NCBI RefSeq assembly: GCF_002760665.1
Contig: NZ_PDOB01000001.1
Coordinates: 310,001 to 374,000, forward strand
Source of the DNA: Massilia psychrophila
Lineage (GTDB): Bacteria > Pseudomonadota > Gammaproteobacteria > Burkholderiales > Burkholderiaceae_D
DNA: 64,000 nucleotides
Reading direction: 5' to 3'
This document shows, piece after piece, positions 52,083 through 62,053 of this stretch. Numbering within the stretch: the stretch's first letter is position 1; every line of letters starts with the position of its first letter. A program made the position numbers and the translations under genes. The notes below the pieces were generated by a model that had not been told where the DNA came from, made no database searches, and saw only the letters and a program-made list of their open reading frames with translations.

Positions 52083-52967
52083 GTGAAGTCCTTATTAGAT
52101 AACCGTTCCATGATGGTCGCCGTCGCCTTTTCGGTGGCGGCGCATGCAGCCCTGCTGGCGGTACGGTTCGTCGCGCCCGATGCGTTCAAGATCGAGCCTG
52201 CCGATCCCGGTCTCGAGGTGATCCTGGTAAACGCCAAGCACGCCAAGCGCCCGCTTAAGGCCGATGCGCTGGCCCAGGCCAACCTCGACGGCGGCGGCCA
52301 GGCCGATGCGGGCCGCTCGAAGTCGCCCCTGCCGGACATGCGCAAGACGGAAAACGGCGACAGCCTGAAAGCGATGCAGCGCAAGATCGCGCAATACGAG
52401 GAAGTGCAGAAAAACCTGCTCACGCAAGCGCGCAAGTCGAACTACAAGGCGCCGCCGGTTACCGAAAAAGACAAGCCGGACCCGACCCGCACCGGCGCCG
52501 ATCTGCTCGAGTCGAGCAAGGCGATCGCCCGCGCCACCGCCGAAATCAGCACGCTGATCGAGGACCAGAACAAGCGCCCGAAGAAAACCTACATCTCGCC
52601 GAGCACCCAGGAAGTTGGCTACGCCATGTATTACAAGGCAATGCAAAAGCGCGTCGAGGAAATCGGCACCCTTAATTTTCCGCAGGTGGAGGGGCGCAAA
52701 ATGTACGGCGAACTGGTGGTGTATATCCCGATTTTCCAGGATGGCAGCATTTATGTGAAGGACGGCGGCGTGCGGATCGAAAAAACCTCGGGCAATCCGG
52801 CGCTCGACAACGCGGCCCTGGCGATCGTGCGCCGCGCTGCGCCGTTCGGCCGCTTCCCGCCCAACATGCTGTCGGCGGACAAGGATGATTTATGGGTGAT
52901 CATCACCCGCTTCAAGTTCACCCGCGACGAAAAGTTAGAGACGAACCTGAGGGGGGGCGCCCAATGA
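52083..52967 (+). CDS. TonB-like energy transducer / TonB C-terminal domain protein
   Basis: 294 residues from GTG 52083. N-terminal single membrane helix (about 12-30), a Lys/Asp-rich extended periplasmic region (60-185) with a coiled-coil stretch (LKAMQRKIAQYEEVQKNLL), and a TonB C-terminal domain (about 195-290): MQKRVEEIGTLNFP, LVVYIPIFQDGSIYVKDGGV, NPALDNAALAIVRRAAPFGRFP. It could couple inner-membrane energy to outer-membrane receptors, but no exbBD is adjacent, so a different envelope role is possible. The stop overlaps the aroE start by 4 bp. Confidence 0.85.
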   Translation: MKSLLDNRSMMVAVAFSVAAHAALLAVRFVAPDAFKIEPADPGLEVILVNAKHAKRPLKADALAQANLDGGGQADAGRSKSPLPDMRKTENGDSLKAMQRKIAQYEEVQKNLLTQARKSNYKAPPVTEKDKPDPTRTGADLLESSKAIARATAEISTLIEDQNKRPKKTYISPSTQEVGYAMYYKAMQKRVEEIGTLNFPQVEGRKMYGELVVYIPIFQDGSIYVKDGGVRIEKTSGNPALDNAALAIVRRAAPFGRFPPNMLSADKDDLWVIITRFKFTRDEKLETNLRGGAQ

Positions 52968-53797
52968 CGGTGACAGTGGGAGTGAACGCGCGCTATTGCG
53001 TGATCGGCAATCCTGTCGCGCACAGCAAGTCGCCGACGATCCACGCCGCCTTTGCGCTGCAGACCGGCCAGGGCATCGTCTATGAGCGCTGCCTGGCGCC
53101 GGTCGACGGTTTCGCCGCCATCGTGCGGCAGCTGGTGGCGTCCGGCTACAGCGGCGCCAACGTGACGGTGCCGTTCAAGCTGGAGGCGGCGGCGCTGGCC
53201 ACAACGTTAAGCGAGCGCGCCCGCGCCGCCGGGGCGGTGAACACTCTCAGCTTCACGCCTTCCGGCATCGCCGGCGACAACACCGACGGCGCCGGTCTGG
53301 TGGGCGACATCTTGCACAACGCCGGCGTCGCCATCGCCGGCCGGCGCGTGCTGCTGGTGGGCGCCGGCGGCGCCGCGCGCGGGGCGATTCTGCCGTTGCT
53401 GCAGCAAGGCCCGCGCCAGCTGGTCATCGCCAACCGCACCGCCGCCACCGCAGAGAACCTGGCGGCCAGCTTCAATAGCCACGGCGTGCCGGTCGAGGCT
53501 TGCACCTTCGCTGACCTCGATGGCCGTTTCGACATTGTCGTCAACGCCACTTCGGCCAGCCTGGCGGGAGATTTGCCGCCGCTGCCGCCGGCCGTCTTCG
53601 GCGCCGGCACCTTGGCGCTCGACATGATGTACGCCGCCGATCCAACCCCGTTCATGCGCTTCGCCGCGGCGCACGGCGCGAGCATGCGCGACGGCCTCGG
53701 CATGCTCGTCGAGCAGGCCGCCGAAGCGTTCTTCGTGTGGCGCGGCGTGCGCCCGCAGACCTGCGCGCTGCTGGCGGCGATGCGCCCACCCGCATGA
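52964..53797 (+). CDS. aroE: shikimate dehydrogenase
   Basis: 277 residues from ATG 52964 (G-rich ribosome site; 4-bp overlap with the previous stop). It reduces 3-dehydroshikimate with NADPH. Features: YCVIGNPVAHSKSPTIH, NVTVPFK with the catalytic Lys, GDNTDGAG with the catalytic Asp, NADP loop LLVGAGGAARGAILPL, ANRTAATAENL with the phosphate-recognising Arg, NATSASL and GLGMLVEQAAEAF. A standard-length AroE. Overlaps the mtgA start by 4 bp. Confidence 0.95.
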   Translation: MTVTVGVNARYCVIGNPVAHSKSPTIHAAFALQTGQGIVYERCLAPVDGFAAIVRQLVASGYSGANVTVPFKLEAAALATTLSERARAAGAVNTLSFTPSGIAGDNTDGAGLVGDILHNAGVAIAGRRVLLVGAGGAARGAILPLLQQGPRQLVIANRTAATAENLAASFNSHGVPVEACTFADLDGRFDIVVNATSASLAGDLPPLPPAVFGAGTLALDMMYAADPTPFMRFAAAHGASMRDGLGMLVEQAAEAFFVWRGVRPQTCALLAAMRPPA

Positions 53798-54537
53798 AGG
53801 GCGCGGGCACAGCCGGCCGTGGCACTTCCAGGTCGGCCAAGTCGACCAAAAAAATCAAGTGGGTCAGGTGGATCTTGCTCGGTCCGATTTTGCTGGTGCT
53901 GCTGGTGCAGTTGTATTTTTTCCTGCAGATCTGCTGGTGGGTGCGCTTCAACCCGTCGATGACCAGTTTCATGAGCGCGCAGTTGAGCGCGATGCGCGAG
54001 TCCAATCCAAAGGCGGCACTGGCGCATAAATGGGTGCCGTACGCCGCCATCTCGGCCAAGCTGAAGCGGGCGGTGATCGCCTCGGAAGACGCCAACTTCG
54101 CCGAACACGACGGCGTCGACTGGGTCGCCCTCGAAAAGGCCTTTGCTCGCAACAACACGCGCCACCGGGTGGTCGGCGGCGGTTCCACCATCACCCAGCA
54201 ACTGGCCAAGAACCTGTTTTTGACCGGCTCGCGCAGCTACCTGCGCAAGGGCCAGGAAATGATCATCGCCTTCATGTTGGAGACGGTGATGAGCAAGGAG
54301 CGGATTCTCGAAATCTACCTGAACGTGGTTGAATTCGGCCGCGGCGTGTTTGGCGCGGAAGCGGCGGCGCGCCATTATTTTCGCGTGCCAGCGGCCAGCC
54401 TGAACGCGGCGCAGGCAGCCAGGCTGGCGGTGATGCTGCCCAATCCGCGGTTTTACGACCGCCATCGCGACTCGAACTACCTGGCGCGCCGCACCGGCCT
54501 GATCATGAATCGCATGAATTCGGCGGAGCTGCCTTAG
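53794..54537 (+). CDS. mtgA: monofunctional biosynthetic peptidoglycan glycosyltransferase
   Basis: 247 residues from ATG 53794. It polymerises lipid II into glycan strands at the inner membrane. Basic N-terminal tail, membrane helix about 27-48 (WILLGPILLVLLVQLYFFL), then the GT51 domain: AVIASEDANFAEHDGVDW with the catalytic Glu, GGGSTITQQLAKNLFL, MLETVMSKERILEIYLNVVEFG and AARLAVMLPNP. No transpeptidase domain, as expected for MtgA. Last gene of the translationally coupled aroE run. Confidence 0.94.
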   Translation: MKGAGTAGRGTSRSAKSTKKIKWVRWILLGPILLVLLVQLYFFLQICWWVRFNPSMTSFMSAQLSAMRESNPKAALAHKWVPYAAISAKLKRAVIASEDANFAEHDGVDWVALEKAFARNNTRHRVVGGGSTITQQLAKNLFLTGSRSYLRKGQEMIIAFMLETVMSKERILEIYLNVVEFGRGVFGAEAAARHYFRVPAASLNAAQAARLAVMLPNPRFYDRHRDSNYLARRTGLIMNRMNSAELP

Positions 54538-54730
54538 GCTGGCTGCACCTGCCTGGCGATTTGCGCCGCTTCGGCAGCTTAAAAATGGCCGGCGGCGCCG
54601 GCGCCGCAGCGGTTGACCGATAAAATCACCGAAAAACAGCTGCGCCGAAGCGAAATTGTCGTATCAAGGTGACTTTCGCGCCTCCTTGCAGGTACACTTG
54701 CGCTGTTTTGAATCCGGCCGAGAAACAAGC

Positions 54731-55699
54731 ATGATCAACGTATTTGTCCTACAAAATGGCCGGCTCAATCAGGTTCCGATCGAGTCCCGGGAGGATCTCG
54801 AAAACGTCGAGCCGGTCTGGGTCGACCTGACCGACCCCAACGACGACGAGCGCTCGTGGGTCAAGGCGATCTATGGCGTGATCCTGCCAGGCGAGGACGA
54901 AGTCAAGGACATCGAGGCGTCGGCGCGCTACTACGAAGCCGAAAACGGCGATCTGCACCTGCGCACCGATTTTTTGCTCGAAGAGGACGAAGGCCCGTCG
55001 CGCGTCGTCACCGTCGCCTTCATCCTGGCGCGCAAGATGCTGTTCTCGGTGCATACCGACGACCTGCCGGTGTTCCGCCTGGTGCGCATGCGCGCGCGCT
55101 CGCGCCCCGGCTCGATTGCCGACTACATGGACGTGCTGCTCGACCTGTACGCCACCGACGCCGAATATTCGGCCGATGCCTTGGAGGGCGTCTACCAGAA
55201 CCTCGAAGAAGTGTCGGGCCGCGTGCTGCAGAAAGAATTCACCGACCAGGACGCGGCCGCGGCGCTGAACTCGATCGCCCATGAAGAGGACTTGAACAGC
55301 CGGATCCGCCGCAACATGATGGACACGCGGCGCGCGGTCAGCTTCCTGATGCGCGGACGCCTGCTCAACACCGAGCAGTTCGAAGAAGCGCGCCAGATTT
55401 TGCGCGACATCGAGTCGCTCGACGGCCACACTTCTTTCCTGTTCGACAAGATCAACTTCCTGATGGACGCCACCGTCGGCTTCATCAACATCAACCAGAA
55501 CAAGATCATCAAGATATTTTCGGTGGCCTCGGTCGCGTTCCTGCCGCCGACCCTGATCGCCAGCATCTACGGCATGAACTTCAAGCGCTGGTTCCCCGAA
55601 CTCGAGTGGACGCTCGGCTACCCGTTCGCGCTGGCGCTGATGCTCACCAGCGCGATCGCGCCGTTCTGGTACTTCCGCCGGCGCGGCTGGCTGAGGTAG
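54731..55699 (+). CDS. corA: CorA-type magnesium/cobalt transporter
   Basis: 322 residues from ATG 54731. It lets Mg2+ (and Co2+) flow into the cell as a pentamer. Cytoplasmic N-terminal domain with VWVDLTDPNDDERSWV, long helices (SADALEGVYQNLEEVS and onward), then two C-terminal membrane helices. The selectivity motif YGMN is at 280-283 (IASIYGMNFKRWFPEL), and the C-terminus ends RRRGWLR. The upstream in-frame start at 54656 would add unrelated residues. Single gene, convergent with hemL. Confidence 0.93.
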   Translation: MINVFVLQNGRLNQVPIESREDLENVEPVWVDLTDPNDDERSWVKAIYGVILPGEDEVKDIEASARYYEAENGDLHLRTDFLLEEDEGPSRVVTVAFILARKMLFSVHTDDLPVFRLVRMRARSRPGSIADYMDVLLDLYATDAEYSADALEGVYQNLEEVSGRVLQKEFTDQDAAAALNSIAHEEDLNSRIRRNMMDTRRAVSFLMRGRLLNTEQFEEARQILRDIESLDGHTSFLFDKINFLMDATVGFININQNKIIKIFSVASVAFLPPTLIASIYGMNFKRWFPELEWTLGYPFALALMLTSAIAPFWYFRRRGWLR

Positions 55700-55749
55700 C
55701 AACCACGGCCAACCGATCGCCGGTCGCGGAACGGGACCTGCGTTTCGCT

Positions 55750-57045
55750 TCAGGCCAGGTTTGCAAATACCCGCCGCGCCGCCGCCAAGGTCTCTTCGAT
55801 CACGGCGTCGTCGTGCATCGCCGAGACGAAGCCGGCTTCGAAGGCGGCCGGGGCGAAGTACACGCCCTCGTCGAGCATGGCGTGGAAGAAGGCGTTGAAG
55901 CGCGATTTGTCGCCTGCCATCATCTGGCCGTAGCTGGCCGGGACGTGGGCGCTGAAGTATATGCCGAACATGCCGCCGACCGAATCGGCGCAGAAGGTGA
56001 TGCCGGCGTCCTTGGCGGCGGCGCACAATCCCGTCACCAGCTTGGCCGTCTGGCTTGACAATTTCTCGTAAAACCCCGGCTGCTGCACCAGCGCCAGGGT
56101 GGCCATACCGGCGGCCACCGCCACCGGATTGCCCGACAAGGTGCCGGCCTGGTAGACCGCGCCGATCGGCGCCATGTTTTGCATCAGCTCCGCGCTGCCG
56201 CCAAAGGCCGCCACCGGCATGCCGCCGCCAATCACCTTGCCCAGCGCCGTCAGGTCCGGCTGAATGCCGTACAGTTCCTGGGCGCCGCCCAGGCCGACGC
56301 GAAAGCCGGACATCACTTCGTCGAAAATCAGGACGGCGCCATGTTGCGTGCACAGCGCGCGCATGGCGCCGAGGAATTCCGGCGTGGCGCGGATCAGGTT
56401 CATGTTGCCGGCCACCGGCTCGACGATCACGCAGGCGATGGTGTCGCCCATCGATTCGAACGCGTCTTCGAGTTGGGCGACGTTGTTATAGTCCAGCACC
56501 AGGGTGTGCTTGATGAAGTCTTCCGGCACGCCGGCCGAGGTCGGATTGCCAAAGGTGAGCAGGCCGCTGCCGGCTTTTACCAGCAGCGAGTCGGCGTGAC
56601 CGTGGTAGCAGCCCTCGAACTTGACGATCTTGTCGCGCCCGGTGGCGCCGCGCGCCAGGCGTAGCGCGCTCATGGTCGCCTCGGTGCCGGACGACACCAG
56701 CCGCACCTGCTCGATCGACGGCATCAGCTTGCAGATTTCCTCCGCCATTTCGATCTCGCCCAAGGTCGGCGCGCCGAACGACAGGCCGCGCGCGGCCGCA
56801 TCCTGTACCGCCTTGACTACTTGCGGATGGGCGTGGCCGACGATCGCCGGGCCCCATGAGTTGATGTAGTCGATGTAGCGTTTGCCGTCGGCGTCCCAGA
56901 AGTAGGGGCCCTCGGCGCGCGTGATGAAGCGCGGCGTGCCGCCGACCGATTTAAACGCCCTGACCGGCGAGTTGACGCCGCCGGGAGTGGTCAGCTGGGC
57001 GCGGGCGAACAAGGTGTCGTTGTGGGAGGTGGGTGCAGTTGTCAT
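55750..57045 (-). CDS. hemL: glutamate-1-semialdehyde 2,1-aminomutase
   Basis: 431 residues. It makes 5-aminolevulinate for haem synthesis by the C5 pathway. A PLP class III fold: [13 protein letters not shown] near the N-terminus, [46 protein letters not shown] and the PLP-binding Lys270 in [13 protein letters not shown]. The gene lies 33 bp after thiD on the same strand, so thiD-hemL form an operon, an arrangement common in betaproteobacteria. Confidence 0.96.
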   Translation of the reverse strand: MTTAPTSHNDTLFARAQLTTPGGVNSPVRAFKSVGGTPRFITRAEGPYFWDADGKRYIDYINSWGPAIVGHAHPQVVKAVQDAAARGLSFGAPTLGEIEMAEEICKLMPSIEQVRLVSSGTEATMSALRLARGATGRDKIVKFEGCYHGHADSLLVKAGSGLLTFGNPTSAGVPEDFIKHTLVLDYNNVAQLEDAFESMGDTIACVIVEPVAGNMNLIRATPEFLGAMRALCTQHGAVLIFDEVMSGFRVGLGGAQELYGIQPDLTALGKVIGGGMPVAAFGGSAELMQNMAPIGAVYQAGTLSGNPVAVAAGMATLALVQQPGFYEKLSSQTAKLVTGLCAAAKDAGITFCADSVGGMFGIYFSAHVPASYGQMMAGDKSRFNAFFHAMLDEGVYFAPAAFEAGFVSAMHDDAVIEETLAAARRVFANLA

Positions 57046-57078
57046 GGTGGCGATCGATGCGTGTTGAAATGAGTGAGC

Positions 57079-57909
57079 TCAGGCGGCGCCAAATCGGGCG
57101 GCTTGGAAAAATTTGTTCGGTACCAGCTTGCCCATGCCGAAGCGCTGCGCATTGGCCAGCGCGCCGTGGGTGTACTGCTGGGCCGCGCGCACTGCCGCAG
57201 CCGGCGCCAATCCCTGCGCCAGCATTGCCGCCAGCGCCGCCGACATGGTGCTGCCGGCGCCGACGAAGCGGCCAGGCAGATGCGGCCAGCTGAATGTCTC
57301 AAGCACGCCAGATTCGTCGTACAGCGTGTTCGACATGGTAGCGCTGTCGCCCTTGCCCTTGGTGCCGGTGCCGGTCACCAGCACCATTGCGCAGCCCATG
57401 CCGGTCAGTTCGGCAACGTCTTGCGCCAGCATGTCGGCGCCGCCTTCGCGCCACGTCTCGGCCATGCGCGCCAACTCGACCTGCGACAGCAGCAGCACTG
57501 TCGTTTGCGGCACCAGGATCTGGCGGATCGCCATCAGCATGTCGTCGTCGGCCAGGCCGGAATCCGGAAGGCTCGACAAAAATGGGTCGAAGATCAGCGG
57601 CACGTCCGGATAGTCGGAAATGATTTCGGCGATCGCCGACGCTTGTTCGATGTTGGTCAGCACGCCGACCTTGAAGGCGGCCACCTGCATGTCTTCGAGC
57701 AGCCCCCTGGCCTGGTCGACGACCCAGTCGGCGTCGACTTCGTCGATGTCCTCGACGCGGGCGGTATCGGCGATGAGCAGGCCCGTGAGCACCGACAGGC
57801 CATGGCAGCGCAGCGCGGAAAACGCCGCCAGGTCGGCCTGGATGCCGGTAGCGCCAACCGGATCGGAAACGCCGAACGTTAATATGAGGGGAGTTGTTTG
57901 GTTTTGCAC
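57079..57909 (-). CDS. thiD: hydroxymethylpyrimidine/phosphomethylpyrimidine kinase
   Basis: 276 residues. It phosphorylates HMP and HMP-P in thiamine synthesis. Ribokinase-like fold: SDPVGATGIQADLAAFSALRCHG, VLTNIEQASAI, LIFDPFLSS, LVTGTGTKGKG and LPGRFVGAGSTMSAALAAML with the anion-hole glycines. The last motif is usually GTGC; here it reads GAGST, so the catalytic Cys is replaced by Ser. The first motif has PVGATG where most ThiD have DSGGGAG. This is therefore a divergent member whose activity is less certain than the family name. Operon with hemL; divergent from the rubredoxin gene. Confidence 0.82.
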   Translation of the reverse strand: MQNQTTPLILTFGVSDPVGATGIQADLAAFSALRCHGLSVLTGLLIADTARVEDIDEVDADWVVDQARGLLEDMQVAAFKVGVLTNIEQASAIAEIISDYPDVPLIFDPFLSSLPDSGLADDDMLMAIRQILVPQTTVLLLSQVELARMAETWREGGADMLAQDVAELTGMGCAMVLVTGTGTKGKGDSATMSNTLYDESGVLETFSWPHLPGRFVGAGSTMSAALAAMLAQGLAPAAAVRAAQQYTHGALANAQRFGMGKLVPNKFFQAARFGAA

Positions 57910-57965
57910 GGCGGTTGGATTAATATACCTGATTCAGCATTTTACTAGATAGAAGGATCCATAAC

Positions 57966-58157
57966 GTGAGTAGCAATGAAACAACCATCCCGTTCCAGAC
58001 CTGGATGTGCCTGATCTGCGGATGGGTGTACGACGAGGCGGCCGGCCTGCCCGAAGAAGGCATCGCGCCCGGCACCCGCTGGGCCGACGTGCCGATGAAC
58101 TGGACCTGCCCAGAGTGCGGCGCCCGCAAGGACGACTTCGAAATGACCGCGATCTGA
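57966..58157 (+). CDS. rubredoxin
   Basis: 63 residues from GTG 57966. One-iron electron carrier; Fe(Cys)4 site formed by Cys15-x2-Cys18 (MCLICGWVYD) and Cys48-x2-Cys51 (WTCPECGARK). Conserved aromatic core WMC, GTRW, and the closing DDFEM. In this lineage it lies between thiD and pilG. Partner reductase not in the window. Confidence 0.95.
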   Translation: MSSNETTIPFQTWMCLICGWVYDEAAGLPEEGIAPGTRWADVPMNWTCPECGARKDDFEMTAI

Positions 58158-58263
58158 TGGCTCCGAAATAAGAGTTGACGTCGTAGTTGATTTATTGCAA
58201 CATTTAGCGCACAGATGTCTTGCTCTATGGTATCGTGATGATTCATGTTGAAGTGAACTGACT

Positions 58264-58659
58264 ATGACGAACTTGCAGCACCCCCCCGGTTTGAAGATCA
58301 TGGTGATCGACGATAGCAGCACGATTCGTCGCTCCGCCGAGATATTCCTGACCCAGGCCGGCTACCAGGTTGTGCTGGCCGACGACGGCTTCGATGCGCT
58401 GGCAAAGATCAACGACCACCACCCGGCGTTGGTTTTTTGCGACATCCTGATGCCGCGCCTCGACGGTTATCAAACCTGCGCGCTGATCAAAAAAAGCGCC
58501 CGTTTCCATACCACCCCCGTGTTGATGCTGTCGTCCAAGGACGGCCTGTTCGACCGTGCGCGCGGCGCCATGGTCGGATCGTCAGCCTACCTCACCAAAC
58601 CGTTCAGCAAAGACAGCTTGCTGGCGGCAGTGCGCGAACACACGGCCAGCCTGGCCTGA
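58264..58659 (+). CDS. pilG: twitching-motility response regulator PilG
   Basis: 131 residues, a stand-alone receiver domain. Acidic pair Asp16/Asp17, acceptor Asp60 in FCDILMPRLDG, Ser in MLSSKDG and Lys in YLTKPFSKDS. In Pseudomonas, PilG is phosphorylated by the ChpA kinase and controls pilus extension and cAMP. First gene of the chemosensory block, with pilH starting 25 bp downstream. Confidence 0.9.
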   Translation: MTNLQHPPGLKIMVIDDSSTIRRSAEIFLTQAGYQVVLADDGFDALAKINDHHPALVFCDILMPRLDGYQTCALIKKSARFHTTPVLMLSSKDGLFDRARGAMVGSSAYLTKPFSKDSLLAAVREHTASLA

Positions 58660-58684
58660 TTCAAACAACAACCCGGAGCGCCAC

Positions 58685-59056
58685 GTGGCCATTCATAACA
58701 TACTCATCGTCGACGACTCCCCCACCGAGCGCTACTACCTGACCGATATCCTGGTCAAGAACGGCTTTAACGTTACCACTGCCGAAAACGGCGAGCAAGC
58801 GCTGGCCAAGATCAAGGCCCAGAAACCCGAACTGATCCTGATGGATGTGGTAATGCCGGGCGCGAACGGCTTCCAGGTGACGCGCTCGATCGCGCGCGAC
58901 CCGGAGCTGGCTAACGTGCCGATCATTATCTGCAGCAGCAAGAACCAGGAGACCGACCGCATCTGGGGCCTGCGCCAGGGCGCCCGCGGCTACCTGGTCA
59001 AGCCGGTCGACCCGCAGGCCCTGCTGGAAAAAATCGCTACCCTCGGCGCGGCCTGA
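58685..59056 (+). CDS. pilH: twitching-motility response regulator PilH
   Basis: 123 residues from GTG 58685. CheY-like: Asp10/Asp11, acceptor Asp54 in ILMDVVMPGANGF, SSKNQETDRIWGLRQGARGYLVKPVDP. It acts as the second receiver of the Chp system, thought to promote retraction or drain phosphate from PilG. Identification rests on position after pilG and on the PilH-type ETDRIWGLRQGA segment. Confidence 0.9.
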   Translation: MAIHNILIVDDSPTERYYLTDILVKNGFNVTTAENGEQALAKIKAQKPELILMDVVMPGANGFQVTRSIARDPELANVPIIICSSKNQETDRIWGLRQGARGYLVKPVDPQALLEKIATLGAA

Positions 59057-59057
59057 T

Positions 59058-59612
59058 ATGCCGCTCATCGAGCCTGCCGCTCCCGGGTTGGCGCCAACCC
59101 GGGGCGACGCGGCCGGCCGCCGCACCCGGCTGCGCCAGTACCAGGTCCAGCTGCTCGAGCGGATGCAGGCGGCGCGCGCCAACACCGGCGCCAGCGTCAA
59201 CCAGCTTGGCGTGCAGATCGGCGCCGGGCGCTACCTGCTGGACCTGACCCAGGCCGGTGAAATCGTGGCGCTGACGGCGCTCACCGCAGTGCCGCTGACC
59301 GCGCCCTGGTACCTTGGACTGGTCAACGTCCGCGGCAACCTGGTCGGCATCGTCGACCTGGCGCGTTACCTCGGGTTGGGCGACACGCCGCCTGGACCCG
59401 ACAGCCGTATCGTCACCTTTGCCGGCGCGCTCGGCTTCAACTGCGCGCTGCTGGTGGCGCGCGTGTACGGCTTGCGCGACGGCGCCGGCATGGAAGTGTC
59501 TGGTGCGCAGCTGCGCGACACCGACGGCAATCAATGGACACCGCTCGACCTGGCGGCGCTGGTCGCCGACGAGCGCTTCCTGCACGTCGGCCTTATGCAC
59601 GCCGGCGGGTAA
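59058..59612 (+). CDS. pilI: CheW-like coupling protein PilI
   Basis: 184 residues. The CheW fold covers about 45-175: VQIGAGRYLLDLTQAGEIVALTAL, APWYLGLVNVRGNLVGIVDLARYLG and GFNCALLVARVYGLRDG. It links the receptor PilJ to the ChpA kinase. The start follows the pilH stop by 1 bp. Confidence 0.9.
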   Translation: MPLIEPAAPGLAPTRGDAAGRRTRLRQYQVQLLERMQAARANTGASVNQLGVQIGAGRYLLDLTQAGEIVALTALTAVPLTAPWYLGLVNVRGNLVGIVDLARYLGLGDTPPGPDSRIVTFAGALGFNCALLVARVYGLRDGAGMEVSGAQLRDTDGNQWTPLDLAALVADERFLHVGLMHAGG

Positions 59613-59669
59613 TCCAATTAACGCATCAATGGCCATATCAATGGTCTTACATCAGGACTGGGAGCTGGA

Positions 59670-62039
59670 ATGGGAATCGCGTCGAAGATGTCTTTGGGGT
59701 TTGCGTTAAAAGCCAAGCCGGAGCATGAGGTTGCACTGGCTTCGCCGGACACCGAATTCGGCCCGACCGCCAGTGCAACGACCGCCCGGCTGCGGCTGGA
59801 GCCGGTGACGCTGGGCGCCGCTGCGGCGCCCAGCGCTTCGTTGGCCTCCCTTGCAGCCGACGACGACGATGCCGCCAGTCCGCTCAGCCTGGGCGGCATC
59901 ATGCGCGGCAAGCGCGCCGACAGCGCCCAGGCTGAAACCAGCGAGGACTTGCAGCTGCCGCTGATCGGTCACCTGTCGCTGGCGCGCCAACTGCGCATCC
60001 TCCTGGTGACGTTTGCCGTCGGCATCCTCCTGACCATCGTGGCGTTGTGGCAGAACTCGGCCGCCAACGTGATCGCCTCGGCCCAGACCCAGATCGCCAG
60101 TGACGCCCTGATGCACTCACAGCGGGTCGGCAAGGCGGCGCCAAACGCGATCCAGGGCAGCCTTGACGCCTTTATCCAGCTCGACGAAAGCCGCATTGCC
60201 CTCACCGGGGACCTCAATTTGCTGTCGCGTGGCGGCGTTTTCGCCGGCCACCGCATCCCGACGCCGTCGGCCGGCATGGCCAAAGCGCTGGCCGAAGCGC
60301 GCGCCAAGTGGGTCAGCTCCGACAACGCCGCCGGCACCATCCTGAAGATGAAAACCGAACTGGCCGGTTTCAAAAACACCCTCAGGCAGCTCGATACGCT
60401 GTCGCCGGAACTGCTGTCGATGACCGACGAGCTGCTGACCCAGAAAGTGGCGCGCGGCGGCAGCGCGCGCGAACTGGCGGCGATTGGCCGCATGATGATG
60501 CTGACCCAGCGCCTGTCGCGCAGTGCCAGCGAATTTTTTACCTCCGGCGGTATCCGCGCCGACACCGCGTTCCAGCTCGGCCGCGACACCGGCTCCGTGC
60601 GCGCCACCATCGACGGCTTTTTGAACGGCAGCGCCAGCCTTGGCCTGGCCGCGGTGAGTGACCCTGGCATGCGCGAAAAGCTCGTCGCCATCAAGGCCCG
60701 CTTCGACGTCTATCAAAAGCTGGTTGCTTCGATCCTGGACAACCTGCCGCGATTCACCGCGGCGAAAGGTGCCGAGCAATCGATTTTCTTCGAAAACGAG
60801 GAGATCAAAAAGCTGCTCTCGAACGTGCAGGCGACCTACCGCAGCAATCAGGATTCGACCGATTCGTGGTTCTGGCTGATGGTGGTGTCGTCGGTTTTCA
60901 CCCTCGCCGTGGCCGGCAGCATCAGCCGCGTGATGCTGCAGGATTCGCGCAACCGCACCCGCGGCGCCGACAGCCGGCGCCAAGAGGCGGAGGCGCTGCG
61001 CCTGCTGTCGCAAACGAAGGAAGAAGAAGCCAAGGCGACCAACGACCAGAACCAGGCGGCGATTCTGCGCCTGATGAACGAATTGCAGGAAGTGGCGGAC
61101 GGCGACCTGACGGTGCATGCCACCGTGTCGGAAGACATCACCGGCGCCATCGCCGACTCGGTCAATTACACGGTCGAGGAATTGCGCGGGCTGGTCGAAC
61201 GGGTAACCACTACCGCCGAGCAGGTGACGGCGGCGTCGACCCACGCGCAGAACATCTCGAGCAACCTGCTGACGGCGACGCAGCAGCAGTCGCGCGAGAT
61301 CGAAGACGCCTCCGCTACGGTGCTGAAAATGGCCAGCGAAATCAACGACGTATCGAAATCGGCCAACGAGTCGGCCGAGGTGGCGCGGCAGTCGGTAGCG
61401 GCGGCCCATCAGGGTTCGACCGCGGTGGAGAACGCCATCAAGGGCATGCACGAAATCCGCGAGCAGATCCAGGAAACTTCCAAGCGCATCAAGCGCCTGG
61501 GCGAATCGTCGCAGGAGATTGGTGAAATCACCGAGCTCATTTCAGACATTACCGAACAGACCAACGTGCTGGCGCTGAACGCGGCGATCCAGGCCGCGTC
61601 TGCTGGCGAAGCCGGGCGCGGCTTCTCGGTGGTGGCGGAAGAGGTGCAGCGCCTGGCCGAACGCTCGGCCCAAGCGGCCAAACAGATCGGCGCGCTGGTG
61701 CGCACCATCCAGACCGACACCCACGACGCCGTCGCGGCGATGGAAAAATCGACCCAGGGCGTGGTTGAAGGGGCCCGCCTGTCGGACGCCGCGGGAGCTG
61801 CGCTGTCGGACATTTCGGGTGTGTCGAACCGGCTCGCGGAGCTGATCCAGGGGATCTCGTTCGCCACCGAACTGCAGGCGACGTCGGCCAATGGGGTGGC
61901 GCAAAATATCCAGCACATCCTGTCGGTAACCGAGCATACCCAGGACGGCACCATGCAAACCGCCGAATCGATTCGCCAACTGTCGAAGCTGGCGCAGGAA
62001 CTGAAAAACTCGGTATCGCGCTTTCGCGTTGGCGCCTGA
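59670..62039 (+). CDS. pilJ: type IV pilus methyl-accepting chemotaxis protein PilJ
   Basis: 789 residues. Cytoplasmic Ala/Asp-rich N-terminal extension (1-100), membrane helix about 107-130 ([19 protein letters not shown]), periplasmic PilJ-type sensor, a second membrane helix about 405-425 ([19 protein letters not shown]), HAMP-like segment and signalling coiled coil. The receptor tip is [21 protein letters not shown] followed by [17 protein letters not shown]. It passes surface or pilin-related signals to PilI/ChpA. The long cytoplasmic N-terminus before the first helix is longer than in Pseudomonas PilJ (682 residues total). Confidence 0.92.
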   Translation: MGIASKMSLGFALKAKPEHEVALASPDTEFGPTASATTARLRLEPVTLGAAAAPSASLASLAADDDDAASPLSLGGIMRGKRADSAQAETSEDLQLPLIGHLSLARQLRILLVTFAVGILLTIVALWQNSAANVIASAQTQIASDALMHSQRVGKAAPNAIQGSLDAFIQLDESRIALTGDLNLLSRGGVFAGHRIPTPSAGMAKALAEARAKWVSSDNAAGTILKMKTELAGFKNTLRQLDTLSPELLSMTDELLTQKVARGGSARELAAIGRMMMLTQRLSRSASEFFTSGGIRADTAFQLGRDTGSVRATIDGFLNGSASLGLAAVSDPGMREKLVAIKARFDVYQKLVASILDNLPRFTAAKGAEQSIFFENEEIKKLLSNVQATYRSNQDSTDSWFWLMVVSSVFTLAVAGSISRVMLQDSRNRTRGADSRRQEAEALRLLSQTKEEEAKATNDQNQAAILRLMNELQEVADGDLTVHATVSEDITGAIADSVNYTVEELRGLVERVTTTAEQVTAASTHAQNISSNLLTATQQQSREIEDASATVLKMASEINDVSKSANESAEVARQSVAAAHQGSTAVENAIKGMHEIREQIQETSKRIKRLGESSQEIGEITELISDITEQTNVLALNAAIQAASAGEAGRGFSVVAEEVQRLAERSAQAAKQIGALVRTIQTDTHDAVAAMEKSTQGVVEGARLSDAAGAALSDISGVSNRLAELIQGISFATELQATSANGVAQNIQHILSVTEHTQDGTMQTAESIRQLSKLAQELKNSVSRFRVGA

Positions 62040-62053
62040 AGGACGGCCTGAAC

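Noticed and set aside
52083-52967. Assigning the gene symbol tonB
   Set aside because: No exbB/exbD next to it and many envelope proteins carry a TonB C-terminal domain.
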